64,000 nucleotides of DNA from DASVTU01 sp036387415 (GTDB lineage Bacteria > Acidobacteriota > Blastocatellia > Pyrinomonadales > Pyrinomonadaceae), in assembly GCA_036387415.1 (NCBI GenBank), contig DASVTU010000039.1, forward strand, positions 1,116,001-1,180,000. Reading direction: 5' to 3'. Every line of letters begins with the position of its first letter. The stretch's first letter is position 1. Of this stretch, positions 51,130 through 59,325 are shown in pieces. Under the pieces are notes generated by a model. That model made no database searches, had not been told where the DNA came from, and saw only the letters and a list, made by a program, of their open reading frames with translations. The position numbers and the translations under genes are program-made.

Positions 51130-52651
51130 AACGTCGCCATTCTGATTCGTAGTAGCGAACCAGCACTTGATTGTCTAGACGGTTGATTTCGACGGGTACG
51201 GGACTCAAATCGACGGGGATGACGAACATCGCTTGCATCGAGGTGTCGTCGAGGAAGCGTAAGCCTTGCGGGGCATGTGCGGGCGGGTCGAAGGGCGCGC
51301 GTCGTGCGAGCGCGTAGCCCCAGACGCCGAAGGAGGGCACGGCAATCTGGTATGGACGCACGTTGAACCCTGCGGCCTCGATGGTTTTGATGATGCACCA
51401 GAAGGATGTGCGCGCGAAAAGCGGCGACGTGCATTGGATGCCGACGGCGGCGTCGGGCGCGAGGCGTTGTTTCAGGAGTCGGTAGAAGCGCGTTGTGTAG
51501 AGTTTGCCGAGCGCGAAGGAATTTGGGTCGGGGAAGTCGATGATGGCGGCGTCGTAGGGCGGCGTCTCCTCTTCGAGCCAAATCATCGCGTCCATGTTGA
51601 CGACGCGGACGCGCCTGTCTTCGAGCGCATGACGGTTCAACTCGGCGAGTGGATGGAAACGACGCGATAACTCTGTCATGTCGTGGTCTAAATCGACGAG
51701 CGTCACCGATTCGACCGACGGATAACGCAGGATTTCGCGCACGGCTAAGCCGTCGCCGCCGCCGAGCACAAGCACGCGACGCGGCGCGTGTCCTTCTCCT
51801 CCTTCTCCTCCCTCGCTCGCCAGCATCATCGCCGGATGCACCAACGCTTCGTGATAGCGATATTCGTCCGTCGAACTGAATTGGAGATTGCCGTTGAGGA
51901 AGAGTTGGAAGCCGGCGCGTCCGCGCGTCACGACGATGCGCTGGTAATGCGTGGTTCGCGCATACACAATGTCGTCGGCAAACATCGCATCCTCGGCGAG
52001 CGAGGTCAGTCTGTTCGAGTTAATCAGCCCTGCGACGAGCAGCACGATGACAACGACGGCGCGCACGCGCAAGCCCAAGACGCTCCCTCTGATGAGAGGC
52101 CGCATCAACCATGTGCCCCAGAGTCCGACGACAGCGTTGAGGATGCCGAACAGGAGAGAAGTGCGGACGAGTCCGAGTCGCGGGACGAGAAAAATCGGAA
52201 ACAGCAGCGACGCGGCGAGTGCGCCGACGTAATCGAATGCGAGCACGCGCGCGACGAGTTCTTTGAAATCCAGATGGTCTTTCAGGAGCCGCATCAGAAG
52301 CGGAATCTCCAACCCGACGAGCGCACCGATGATGAAAACCATCGTGTAGAGAACAACCTGAAAGTAGCCGAGATGCGCGAAGCTGAGAAAGAGAAGCGGC
52401 GCGCTCGCCCCGCCGACGACCGCCACGGCGAGTTCTACTTCGACGAAGCGGCGCGCGAGTTCGCGTTCGACGAAGCGCGAGAGCCAGGAGCCTGCGCCCA
52501 TCGCAAAGAGATAGATGCCGATGATGAGCGAAAACTGCGTCACCGAATCGCCGAGCACGTAGCTGGCGAGCGTGCCCGCCAGTAGTTCGTAAACCAGCCC
52601 GCAGGTCGCGATAATCAGGACGTTGAGGAAAAGAATGGGCGTGCGATTCAT
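51122..52651 (-). CDS. Membrane-embedded spermidine-synthase-like protein
   Basis: At 509 residues, the first half holds about seven membrane helices (such as TQFSLIIGIYLFAMGAGSWL and FQVVLYTMVFIIGALVGLEI). The second half is a polyamine-synthase Rossmann domain with RRVLVLGGGDGLAVREILRY, VTLVDLDHDMTELSRRFHPL and DAAIIDFPDPNSFALGKLYT. The SpeE-type catalytic Asp in IIDFPDP is present. It likely transfers an aminopropyl group from decarboxylated SAM near the membrane. It shares an operon with speD, DUF350 and DUF4178 genes. Confidence 0.85.
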   Translation of the reverse strand: MNRTPILFLNVLIIATCGLVYELLAGTLASYVLGDSVTQFSLIIGIYLFAMGAGSWLSRFVERELARRFVEVELAVAVVGGASAPLLFLSFAHLGYFQVVLYTMVFIIGALVGLEIPLLMRLLKDHLDFKELVARVLAFDYVGALAASLLFPIFLVPRLGLVRTSLLFGILNAVVGLWGTWLMRPLIRGSVLGLRVRAVVVIVLLVAGLINSNRLTSLAEDAMFADDIVYARTTHYQRIVVTRGRAGFQLFLNGNLQFSSTDEYRYHEALVHPAMMLASEGGEGGEGHAPRRVLVLGGGDGLAVREILRYPSVESVTLVDLDHDMTELSRRFHPLAELNRHALEDRRVRVVNMDAMIWLEEETPPYDAAIIDFPDPNSFALGKLYTTRFYRLLKQRLAPDAAVGIQCTSPLFARTSFWCIIKTIEAAGFNVRPYQIAVPSFGVWGYALARRAPFDPPAHAPQGLRFLDDTSMQAMFVIPVDLSPVPVEINRLDNQVLVRYYESEWRRYE

Positions 52652-52669
52652 ACGAATTGCGGAACCTTT

Positions 52670-52779
52670 AATTGCGGAATGCAGATTTCGGATTGCGGAT
52701 TAAAAGAACAGAAACAGGCTTTTCAAATCTGCAATCTCCGTTAGGCAAATCCGCATCCCGCATTCCGAAATCCGCAATT
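52670..52779. repeat. Word-repeat hairpin (AATTGCGGA / GCAGATTT)
   Basis: AATTGCGGA (52670-52678) pairs with TCCGCAATT (52771-52779), and GCAGATTT (52681-52688) with AAATCTGC (52725-52732). It interrupts the polyamine operon between the DUF350 gene and the spermidine-synthase-like gene. GGATTGCGGA words recur at 38680-38844. Confidence 0.8.
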
Positions 52780-52782
52780 GAA

Positions 52783-53070
52783 TCATCCGTGAATCGCGGC
52801 GGCGATGATGAGTGCGATGCCGAGGATGACTGCGCCCATGACGATGCCGAGCGCGACGTTTTGGTCGTCTTCGAGTTCTTTACGAATCGAGAAGGGCGCG
52901 GCCTTGCCCATTATCATAAAGGCGACGGCGAAGACGACGAGACCGAAAATCGTGAAGACGAGCGTCGCCAGTAGCACTCCGCCGAGGTCGTTGAGATTGA
53001 CGATGAAGCCCAAGAAAGTCTGGACGGAAGCGTTGTTCGCCTGTGCGGCGAGTGAATCTGCGTTGTGCAT
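52783..53070 (-). CDS. DUF350 membrane protein
   Basis: This 95-residue protein starts at ATG 53070, which shares its first base with the stop of the upstream 60-residue gene and has GGAGG at good spacing. Two hydrophobic segments are visible: LGGVLLATLVFTIFGLVVFA and ALGIVMGAVILGIALIIAAA, joined by MIMGKAAPFSIRKELEDDQN. The conserved KELEDDQNVALGI turn marks DUF350. The family is unknown in function but recurs with DUF4178 and polyamine genes. Confidence 0.85.
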   Translation of the reverse strand: MHNADSLAAQANNASVQTFLGFIVNLNDLGGVLLATLVFTIFGLVVFAVAFMIMGKAAPFSIRKELEDDQNVALGIVMGAVILGIALIIAAAIHG

Positions 53071-53252
53071 CACTTTCCTCCACGATAACCGGAATGCCAG
53101 AAATGAAACGAGCGATAACCGCCCGGCGAATTGCGTACGTTGGCGGGTAAGACCTGTCTCTGCGTGTTGCCAATCTCCCAACCGCTCCACGTCGCCGCCG
53201 AAAACAAAGCGAGGATGCCGACTCCCACAACGAGATAAAGTTTACTGAGCAT
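53070..53252 (-). CDS. 60-residue membrane-anchored protein with aromatic-glycine tail
   Basis: The N-terminus is a hydrophobic helix (LYLVVGVGILALFSAATWSG). The exposed part is short and ends SPGGYRSFHFWHSGYRGGK, rich in Gly, aromatic residues and histidine. The stop overlaps the next start by one base. It is too short for an enzyme and could be a substrate or anchor peptide of the system. I know no named family. Confidence 0.7.
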   Translation of the reverse strand: MLSKLYLVVGVGILALFSAATWSGWEIGNTQRQVLPANVRNSPGGYRSFHFWHSGYRGGK

Positions 53253-53258
53253 CGTCCT

Positions 53259-53636
53259 TTACCTCCCGAACACGACGGGGATTGTCCGGTAGAAACTGTA
53301 GATAGAATCTTCGGCTCCATTCAAAAATTGCTTGTGCACTTTGGCGAACGGGAAGGCCGCATTTCCGTCGTCAAAGAAGACGCCCCACGTCTCGCCGCCT
53401 TCGTCGGCCTCGCTACGCCACTCTCCGCCGTAGTTATGAATGATGCATTCACCCAGATACGCGCCGATGATGTTGGTCAGGCCGCCGGCCAGATTCTCAT
53501 CTTCTCGTAGACGCTGCCGCTCAACGAAGCCATCTACCCATTCGACCGATTCGTTGTCGTAACCGAGATTGACAACGCCGTCCTTCGAGAGCGTCGAGAT
53601 GAGCAACGCCGCCTGTTTCGCAAAAATCTCTTTCAT
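53259..53636 (-). CDS. 125-residue protein of unknown function in the polyamine operon
   Basis: The ATG at 53636 is preferred over an adjacent TTG. The sequence is acidic and soluble, with NIIGAYLGECIIHNYGGEWR near the middle and an ending SIYSFYRTIPVVFGR. It has no signal peptide. The YLGEC...YGGEW pattern suggests a small alpha/beta immunity-like or SMI1-like fold, but this is weak. It is seven bases upstream of the 60-residue gene, so co-transcription is clear. Confidence 0.65.
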   Translation of the reverse strand: MKEIFAKQAALLISTLSKDGVVNLGYDNESVEWVDGFVERQRLREDENLAGGLTNIIGAYLGECIIHNYGGEWRSEADEGGETWGVFFDDGNAAFPFAKVHKQFLNGAEDSIYSFYRTIPVVFGR

Positions 53637-53724
53637 CAAGCTTTTCCGGTTCTTTCGTCAATCTTTCCAAAAGTAGCTGTTGACAATCGCACACGCATCA
53701 ACGGTCGTCGTCGGGAAGCATCTG

Positions 53725-55857
53725 TTACTCGTCGTCGGACGAATCGCTGTCGTAGGGGTTGAAGGCGCTGTCAGCCCAACGACGTTTCTCGAAAGAGAAT
53801 TGATAGATGAGCACGAAGAGAGGGATGAGCGAGAGCGCGATGATGGCGAGCACCAGATTCAAAACGCGCGGCGCACCCTGCGACATTTGTATGCGGAGTT
53901 GCGGCGGCTCCGCTCCCTTCCATTTCTCCCACTGCGCTTCGAGACGCATCGTATAAGTTCCGGCGGGCAACGCGGAGAGATAGGCGCTGCGGCTGCGGTC
54001 ACCCTCGCTCCACGTCTCGCCGCCCTCCGTGCCGTAGTAATATTCAATCGGCAACTCGAACTGCTGCACCAATCCCGTCGCTTCGTTAATCAAATCGCCC
54101 TCGACGTAGAGCCAACTGTTATCGACGTTGGCCTCCGCCGTCAGTTTGACGTTTTCGCGGTCGCGGAGTTCAAAGGGTTCGCTAAAGATGACCTGCGTGC
54201 CGTCGTAGCCGTTCATGTTCTGTAGCATCTGACTGGCCGACGGGACGTTGAGCGTGCGCCCGTTGGGGAGACGTATGGGAGTCGGCGTGGCAACGGCGGG
54301 CGGCTGCATCCGATAGGTCTGCTCGAAGACTCTGCGCTCGCTCCTGGTTATCATCGACGCAACGCCGATAAGGGTCGTGATGAAAATCAGGAGCAACCAG
54401 TATTTGTAGATTGCTTTGTGGCGAAACGGTTGATTGGGCGCGATGGTTGTGGGGCGCGCGAGTTCGACGTTGAAGAGGCGTTCGATGTTTTTGTATGGGA
54501 CGTAGGTGCCGCGCGACCAGTTAATCTCCGAGGCGGTAAGCGAGTCGCTGCTGTGTGCGGGCGCAAACATGCCGGAGGCTTCTTTCGACAACATCTCCGG
54601 CGCGCGCACGTAATCGACGGCGCGCACAAGTTCGCCCGTTTCGACCTTCCAGTAAAACTCCCCTGCGACGTGTTCGACGCGCGCCACCGCATCCTGAAAA
54701 ACTTTGAAATCCTTGCCGCCGAGTCGCGCCTTGCTGCCCATGTCCGTGACATCGCCGGGCGGCACCGCTTCGACGTAGCTCCAATGATTGTCGCTCTGCA
54801 CCAGCCAACGAAAACCCACGCGCGGATGATAAAGTAGATACTCTTCCCAGAAATATCGCACGCCCTCAAATTCGACGCTCCGCACCATCCAACCAATAAT
54901 CGTCAGCTTTGTTTCCGCACCGTCGCTGCTGCGCTCGCCGTTCTTCTTTTCGTCTGCCGCTTTGCCGTTTGCGCCCGACGACGAGGCTGCCAAGAGGTCT
55001 CGAAGATTGACGACGGAGCCGATGGGAAGCGTCGGCTTGAATTTTCCGGGTTCGAGCGACTTGAGAAACTTGAGTTGCCCTTGATTGACATCGAGGAGCG
55101 AACCACAGTTGGGACAACCGACGCGCTCGGTCTTGTCGGGCGCGCGGAGTTCGAGCGGCCCCGCGCATTGCGGGCATTGAAGTTGAGTCGCGCCGACGCG
55201 TCGCGGTTCGCGTTCGCGTGCAGGAGCAGCGACGGTGATGATGCCGAGTTCGTCGAGCGTCGTTTCTCGCCCGACGTAGACGAGCGGCGGTTCTTCGCCG
55301 TAGTCAATCGTGCCGAACACGCCGCCCTGCCCGGACAAATCGGCATACTCGTATCTCTCGCCCGGCGTGAGCCTGTAGGGTATTTCGCCCTCCGCACCGA
55401 GCACCGCCGCCTCGCCCTTCTCCGCCACCATGAGCGGCACGCTCACCGGAATCCCCTTCACGGGTTGACCGAGTTCGAGCAGAGCGAACGGCGGCGGCGT
55501 CACCGAACGCGGCGCTTGATAGGTGAGATAGAAACGACCCTGCGCTTCCGCCAGCCAACCCCAACGACCGTCGGCGAACGCCGCGTACCACTCATCCCAC
55601 ATCCCGCCCGCCGCGTGGCGCAACTGTGCGCGCCCCGTCAACTCGAACGCCACGCCGCGCAACACCCCACGCATCCCCAACGCGAGCGGCGAGCCGGATT
55701 CGACAATCTCTGCCACGCGCCCCAAATCTTCCAATGCGCGGTCGGTGCGCGCGATAGCCGAGTTGCAGTATTCGCACACGACGACCACCGACGAGCCGTT
55801 CTTGAACACGACGCCCGCGCCGCAGGCCGGGCAATTCGCTTCCAACACGTTGCTCAT
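53725..55857 (-). CDS. DUF4178 zinc-ribbon membrane protein
   Basis: At 710 residues, an N-terminal zinc ribbon (CPACGAGVVFKNGSSVVVVCEYC, two CxxC pairs) precedes a first DUF4178 domain (about 50-200, RGVLRGVAFELTGRAQLRHA and WDEWYAAFADGRWGWLAEAQ). A second ribbon (CPQCAG...CPNCGS) and a second DUF4178 copy follow (about 275-440). Membrane helices are near YWLLLIFITTLIGVASMI and VLNLVLAIIALSLIPLFVLI, with a beta-sandwich-like extracellular part between. The stop is 89 bases before the next gene and the start overlaps the speD stop by four bases. Function is unknown. Confidence 0.88.
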   Translation of the reverse strand: MSNVLEANCPACGAGVVFKNGSSVVVVCEYCNSAIARTDRALEDLGRVAEIVESGSPLALGMRGVLRGVAFELTGRAQLRHAAGGMWDEWYAAFADGRWGWLAEAQGRFYLTYQAPRSVTPPPFALLELGQPVKGIPVSVPLMVAEKGEAAVLGAEGEIPYRLTPGERYEYADLSGQGGVFGTIDYGEEPPLVYVGRETTLDELGIITVAAPAREREPRRVGATQLQCPQCAGPLELRAPDKTERVGCPNCGSLLDVNQGQLKFLKSLEPGKFKPTLPIGSVVNLRDLLAASSSGANGKAADEKKNGERSSDGAETKLTIIGWMVRSVEFEGVRYFWEEYLLYHPRVGFRWLVQSDNHWSYVEAVPPGDVTDMGSKARLGGKDFKVFQDAVARVEHVAGEFYWKVETGELVRAVDYVRAPEMLSKEASGMFAPAHSSDSLTASEINWSRGTYVPYKNIERLFNVELARPTTIAPNQPFRHKAIYKYWLLLIFITTLIGVASMITRSERRVFEQTYRMQPPAVATPTPIRLPNGRTLNVPSASQMLQNMNGYDGTQVIFSEPFELRDRENVKLTAEANVDNSWLYVEGDLINEATGLVQQFELPIEYYYGTEGGETWSEGDRSRSAYLSALPAGTYTMRLEAQWEKWKGAEPPQLRIQMSQGAPRVLNLVLAIIALSLIPLFVLIYQFSFEKRRWADSAFNPYDSDSSDDE

Positions 55858-56276
55858 CGCTCGCCACCTCTCGACACGACGCCGGACGACGAACCAACCA
55901 CGACGAGTTCCGTCTCCTCAGTCGCTTCAAGCAACGGACGCTCGACGGTTCGCACCGTCACCTGCGTCGCGCCGAGCATCTCTTGGAGACGTTCGCGCCA
56001 GTGCCATTCGGGACGCGCGCGGCAGCAATAGAGATTGAAGGTGGCGATGCCGAACTCAGGATAGGTGTGACAAGCAAGGTGCGATTCCGACAGGAGCAGC
56101 AGACCCGTCACGCCGCCCGGCGCGGGAAACTTGTGCCACAACCCTTCGCCCACGACGCGCAGATTCAATTCCGCCACGATGCGCGCCAACACTTCACGCA
56201 TCAGTTCCACATCGCTCAGAGAGTCGGCGCGGCAACCTCCAGCGTCCACCAGCCATTCTGTTCCGGCAGTTAGCAT
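55854..56276 (-). CDS. speD: S-adenosylmethionine decarboxylase proenzyme
   Basis: This 140-residue bacterial-type SpeD makes decarboxylated SAM, the aminopropyl donor. The autocatalytic cleavage site is present (LLLLSESHLACHTYPEFG, with the Glu-Ser bond and downstream His), followed by FNLYCCRARPEW. It is first in the operon; the four-base overlap with the DUF4178 gene implies coupling. No speA, speB or speC for putrescine is nearby. Confidence 0.93.
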   Translation of the reverse strand: MLTAGTEWLVDAGGCRADSLSDVELMREVLARIVAELNLRVVGEGLWHKFPAPGGVTGLLLLSESHLACHTYPEFGIATFNLYCCRARPEWHWRERLQEMLGATQVTVRTVERPLLEATEETELVVVGSSSGVVSRGGER

Positions 56277-56402
56277 TTAAGCGTTAGAAATTCGATTCCG
56301 AGTGGTGAAATCCGCCGACGGATTTTCATGTTTGAACTGCGGCGAGCATAGGATAAAGAGTTTCCATTTGCAATAGTTCATCTTCACAACCCGTCTAAAC
56401 AT

Positions 56403-56542
56403 GCCACAGAAGCACGCAGACGCAGAGGAAAGAAAAGGGAAAAAGTAAAAAGGTAAAAGGCAAAAGTGAAAACAAAATTACGAACTTTTACCTCTTGCCC
56501 TTTTCCTTTTCCCCTGTCTCCGTGTTTCTGTGTCTCTGTGGC
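56403..56542. repeat. Word-repeat hairpin (GCCACAGA / GGTAAAAG)
   Basis: GCCACAGA (56403-56410) pairs with TCTGTGGC (56535-56542), and GGTAAAAG (56452-56459) with CTTTTACC (56485-56492). GGAAAA words fill the arms imperfectly. It lies in the 349-base divergent spacer between speD and the MgtE-N gene, where no other gene is seen. Confidence 0.8.
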
Positions 56543-56625
56543 TAATGTCGGTTTTGAAAAGCGAGTCGCGCTCTTTGGCGCGAGGGCGTGATATTATCGA
56601 GGGAGTTCGGAGCGTCTATACTTTT

Positions 56626-57864
56626 ATGCTTTATCTTTCGCAGTTGCTTGGCCGCCCCGTGTTCGACGAGGACGGCGAGCGTGTGGCGACGGTCAAAGAC
56701 GTGATTGTGCGGCTCGGCGAAGACCACCCGCCCGTGATGGGGCTGGTCGGACGTTCCGGGCGGCGCGACGTTTTTTTTCCGCGCCACCGCGTCGTGGAAT
56801 TCAACGAGCAACGCGTCAGGCTCAATTCCGACATCCTCGACCGTCGCCCGTTCGCGCGACGCGAAGGCGAAGTCCTGCTGGCGCGCGACGTGCTGGATAA
56901 ACAGTTGATTGACGTGGACGGCAAGCGCGTCGTGCGCGTCAACGACGTGCAGTTGATCGACGCGGGCGGCGAATGGCGTGTGACGGGCGCCGACGTGAGT
57001 TTGAAGGGTTTGTGGCGCAGGCTCGCTCCGTCGGGTTTGTTGAAGACGCGGACGCCCGTCGCGGTGATTGATTGGACGAACGTCGGATACCTGGCGACCG
57101 ATGCCGCGACCGTGCGTTTGAAGTCGTCTGCGGACAAACTCGCGCGCCTTCACCCGGTCGAGATTGCGCGTCTCACGGAGTCGCTGTCGTATCATCAGGG
57201 CGCGGAGGTCATCGAAGCCTTAGACGACGAGACCGCCGCCGAGACGCTCGAAGAGATGCCCGCCGAAGATCAAGCGCGCATCATCGGCGACATGGACGAG
57301 GAACGCGCCGCAGACATCCTCGAACAGATGTCGCCGGATGAAGCGGCAGACGTGCTCGGCGATTTGCCCGAAGACAAAGCCGAAGACCTCTTTAATCGAA
57401 TGGAGACGGAGGAACAGGCCGACGTGGCTGAACTCCTGCCCTACGAAGACGACGAGGCGGGCGGCTTGATGACGACGGAATTCCTGACAGTGCCGAAGAA
57501 TCTGACGGTCGGTGAAGCACTGGCGCGTCTGCGCGAGATGGCCGAGACGCCAAACATGATTTATTACCTCTACGTCGTCGAGGAGGAACATTCGTGGCGT
57601 CTCTGCGGCGTGATTGCGTTGCGGAGTCTGATACTCGCAGACCCTTCCTACAAACTCGAAGAGGTCATGCGCGACGATTTTCAACACGCGCATCCGAAGG
57701 ATTCAGCGCGCGAAGTGGCGGAAAGAATCGCCGAATACAACCTGCTCGCGTTGCCCGTCGTTGACGATACGGGCGACATTGCTGGCATCGTGACCGTTGA
57801 CGACGCGATGGAGTTGCTCTTGCCTAAAGACTGGCGGCAACGGCTACCAAAAATTTTCGGGTAA
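56626..57864 (+). CDS. PRC-barrel / MgtE-N / CBS domain protein without the MgtE channel
   Basis: This 412-residue soluble protein has two PRC-barrel-like modules (LGRPVFDEDGERVATVKDVI; LLARDVLDKQLIDVDGKRVV) in residues 1-140. The MgtE N-terminal superhelical domain follows (IARLTESLSYHQGAEVIEAL and repeats such as EERAADILEQMSPDEAADVL), then a CBS pair (GGLMTTEFLTVPKNLTVGEA; LLALPVVDDTGDIAGIVTVD). The MgtE transmembrane channel is absent. The ATG at 56626 is preferred since an earlier ATG lies in hairpin sequence. Next to an Nramp gene, it probably senses magnesium for that transporter. Confidence 0.8.
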   Translation: MLYLSQLLGRPVFDEDGERVATVKDVIVRLGEDHPPVMGLVGRSGRRDVFFPRHRVVEFNEQRVRLNSDILDRRPFARREGEVLLARDVLDKQLIDVDGKRVVRVNDVQLIDAGGEWRVTGADVSLKGLWRRLAPSGLLKTRTPVAVIDWTNVGYLATDAATVRLKSSADKLARLHPVEIARLTESLSYHQGAEVIEALDDETAAETLEEMPAEDQARIIGDMDEERAADILEQMSPDEAADVLGDLPEDKAEDLFNRMETEEQADVAELLPYEDDEAGGLMTTEFLTVPKNLTVGEALARLREMAETPNMIYYLYVVEEEHSWRLCGVIALRSLILADPSYKLEEVMRDDFQHAHPKDSAREVAERIAEYNLLALPVVDDTGDIAGIVTVDDAMELLLPKDWRQRLPKIFG

Positions 57865-57873
57865 GGAGTAGAG

Positions 57874-57946
57874 GGCAAAAGGCAAAAGTAAGAGCCAAAG
57901 AAGTTTTGCCCGCTCGCCCTTTCGCCTTTAACTTTTGCCTTTTGCC
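57874..57946. repeat. Word-repeat hairpin (GGCAAAAGG type)
   Basis: A perfect 16-bp stem, GGCAAAAGGCAAAAGT (57874-57889) with its complement (57931-57946), has additional AACTTTTGCC copies to 57960. It lies between the MgtE-N gene and the Nramp gene. Confidence 0.85.
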
Positions 57947-57984
57947 TTTTAACTTTTGCCTTATGAAAGACGGAGACCCTCCAA

Positions 57985-59307
57985 GTGGCCGAGACACGCG
58001 CAGCGACGCTGCGGGATGCCGGACGACGCCTATGGCGGCGCGGCGCTCGCCGTGTGCGCCGGACGGTCGAAAGTCGGACTGGCGTACTCGCCTATCTCGC
58101 CATCATCGGCCCCGGCATGGTCGCCGCTAACGCGGGCAATGACGCGGGCGGCATCGCCACCTACTCCGCCACCGGAGCAACCTACGGCTACCGCCTCCTC
58201 TGGGTACTCATCCCCATCACCATCGCTCTCGGTATCGTGCAGGAGACGTGCGCGCGGATGGGCGCGGTGACGGGCAAGGGTCTGTCGGATTTGATACGTG
58301 AACAGTTCGGCGTGCGTTGGATGGCGCTTGTGATGCTGGCGCTTTTGATTGCCAACGGTGGCGTCACGGTGTCGGAATTCGTCGGCATCGCGGCGGCGAC
58401 GGAGATTTTCGGCGTACCGCGTTACGTCTCAGTGCCGCTCGCGGCGGCAGGCATCTGGTGGCTCGTCGTGAAGGGTTCGTATCGTCGCGTCGAACGTGTG
58501 TTTCTTGTGATGTCGCTGGTTTTCCTCGGCTACATCGTCGCGGCGTTTCTGGCGCGTCCAGACTGGGGCGCGGTGGGGCGCGGGCTTGTCCGTCCCGAAT
58601 TCACCTTCAACGCCGGTTATCTCTTCACCATCATCGCGCTCATCGGCACGACCATCTCGCCTTACATGCAGGTGTTCGTGCAATCGTCGGTGGTAGAGAA
58701 AGGAGTGACGGAGGAAGACTACGCGTTGACGCGCGTTGATGTGTGGGTCGGGACGATGTTCGCCATCATGATTGCATTCTTTATCGTCGTCTCGACCGCC
58801 GCGACGCTTCACCCGCATGGCATTCAAATCGAGTTCGCAGAAGACGCCGCGCTCGCACTCGAACCGCTCGCCGGAGAGTATGCCAAACTGCTTTTCGCCG
58901 TCGGGCTATTCGGCGCGTCGATGCTTGCGGCGGGCGTGCTTCCGCTCGCCACGGCCTATTCCATCAGCGAAGCGTTGGGCTTCGAGAAAGGCGTCTCGCA
59001 CAACTTCCGCGAGGCTCCAATTTTTCTCGGCATCTTCACCTTCCTTATTGGCGTCGGCGGACTCGTCGCCATGCTGCCGGGGCTGCCGCTCATCAACGTC
59101 CTGCTCGTCACACAGGTCGTCAACGGTCTGCTCCTGCCCGTCATCCTCGTCGCCGTACTGCTGCTGGTCAACAACCGAGAATTGATGGGCGAATATCGCA
59201 ACGGATGGGTTTATAATATCCTGTCGTGGCTGACGGTGGGCATTGTCTCGACGCTCTCGCTACTGTTCATCGCCAGCCGCATCTTTCCGAACATCGTCGA
59301 CCAATGA
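57985..59307 (+). CDS. Nramp-family divalent metal transporter, atypical binding site
   Basis: This 440-residue inner-membrane protein has about eleven membrane helices and a GTG start with GGAG upstream. Helix 1 reads GPGMVAANAGNDAGGIATYS where Nramp usually has DPGN, so the first Asp is Asn. Helix 6 reads IGTTISPYMQVFVQSSVVEK where MPHN is usual, so the metal-coordinating Met is Ser. These changes and the neighbouring MgtE-like regulator suggest transport of a hard cation such as magnesium rather than manganese or iron. This is inference. Confidence 0.8.
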   Translation: MAETRAATLRDAGRRLWRRGARRVRRTVESRTGVLAYLAIIGPGMVAANAGNDAGGIATYSATGATYGYRLLWVLIPITIALGIVQETCARMGAVTGKGLSDLIREQFGVRWMALVMLALLIANGGVTVSEFVGIAAATEIFGVPRYVSVPLAAAGIWWLVVKGSYRRVERVFLVMSLVFLGYIVAAFLARPDWGAVGRGLVRPEFTFNAGYLFTIIALIGTTISPYMQVFVQSSVVEKGVTEEDYALTRVDVWVGTMFAIMIAFFIVVSTAATLHPHGIQIEFAEDAALALEPLAGEYAKLLFAVGLFGASMLAAGVLPLATAYSISEALGFEKGVSHNFREAPIFLGIFTFLIGVGGLVAMLPGLPLINVLLVTQVVNGLLLPVILVAVLLLVNNRELMGEYRNGWVYNILSWLTVGIVSTLSLLFIASRIFPNIVDQ

Positions 59308-59325
59308 ACTGAAAGCATTGAACCC

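Noticed and set aside
49861..51186. 441-codon rightward ORF opposite the FAD oxidase
   Set aside because: Extreme Arg/His composition and complete overlap with a gene carrying clear FAD motifs indicate a shadow frame.
56530..56625. Upstream starts for the PRC/MgtE-N/CBS gene
   Set aside because: The earlier start codons fall in or beside the right arm of a word-repeat hairpin, and the added residues do not resemble the family.
12433..57946. Word-repeat hairpins as CRISPR arrays
   Set aside because: The words are short, degenerate and directly tandem, with mirrored arms and no uniform spacers, and no cas gene is present.
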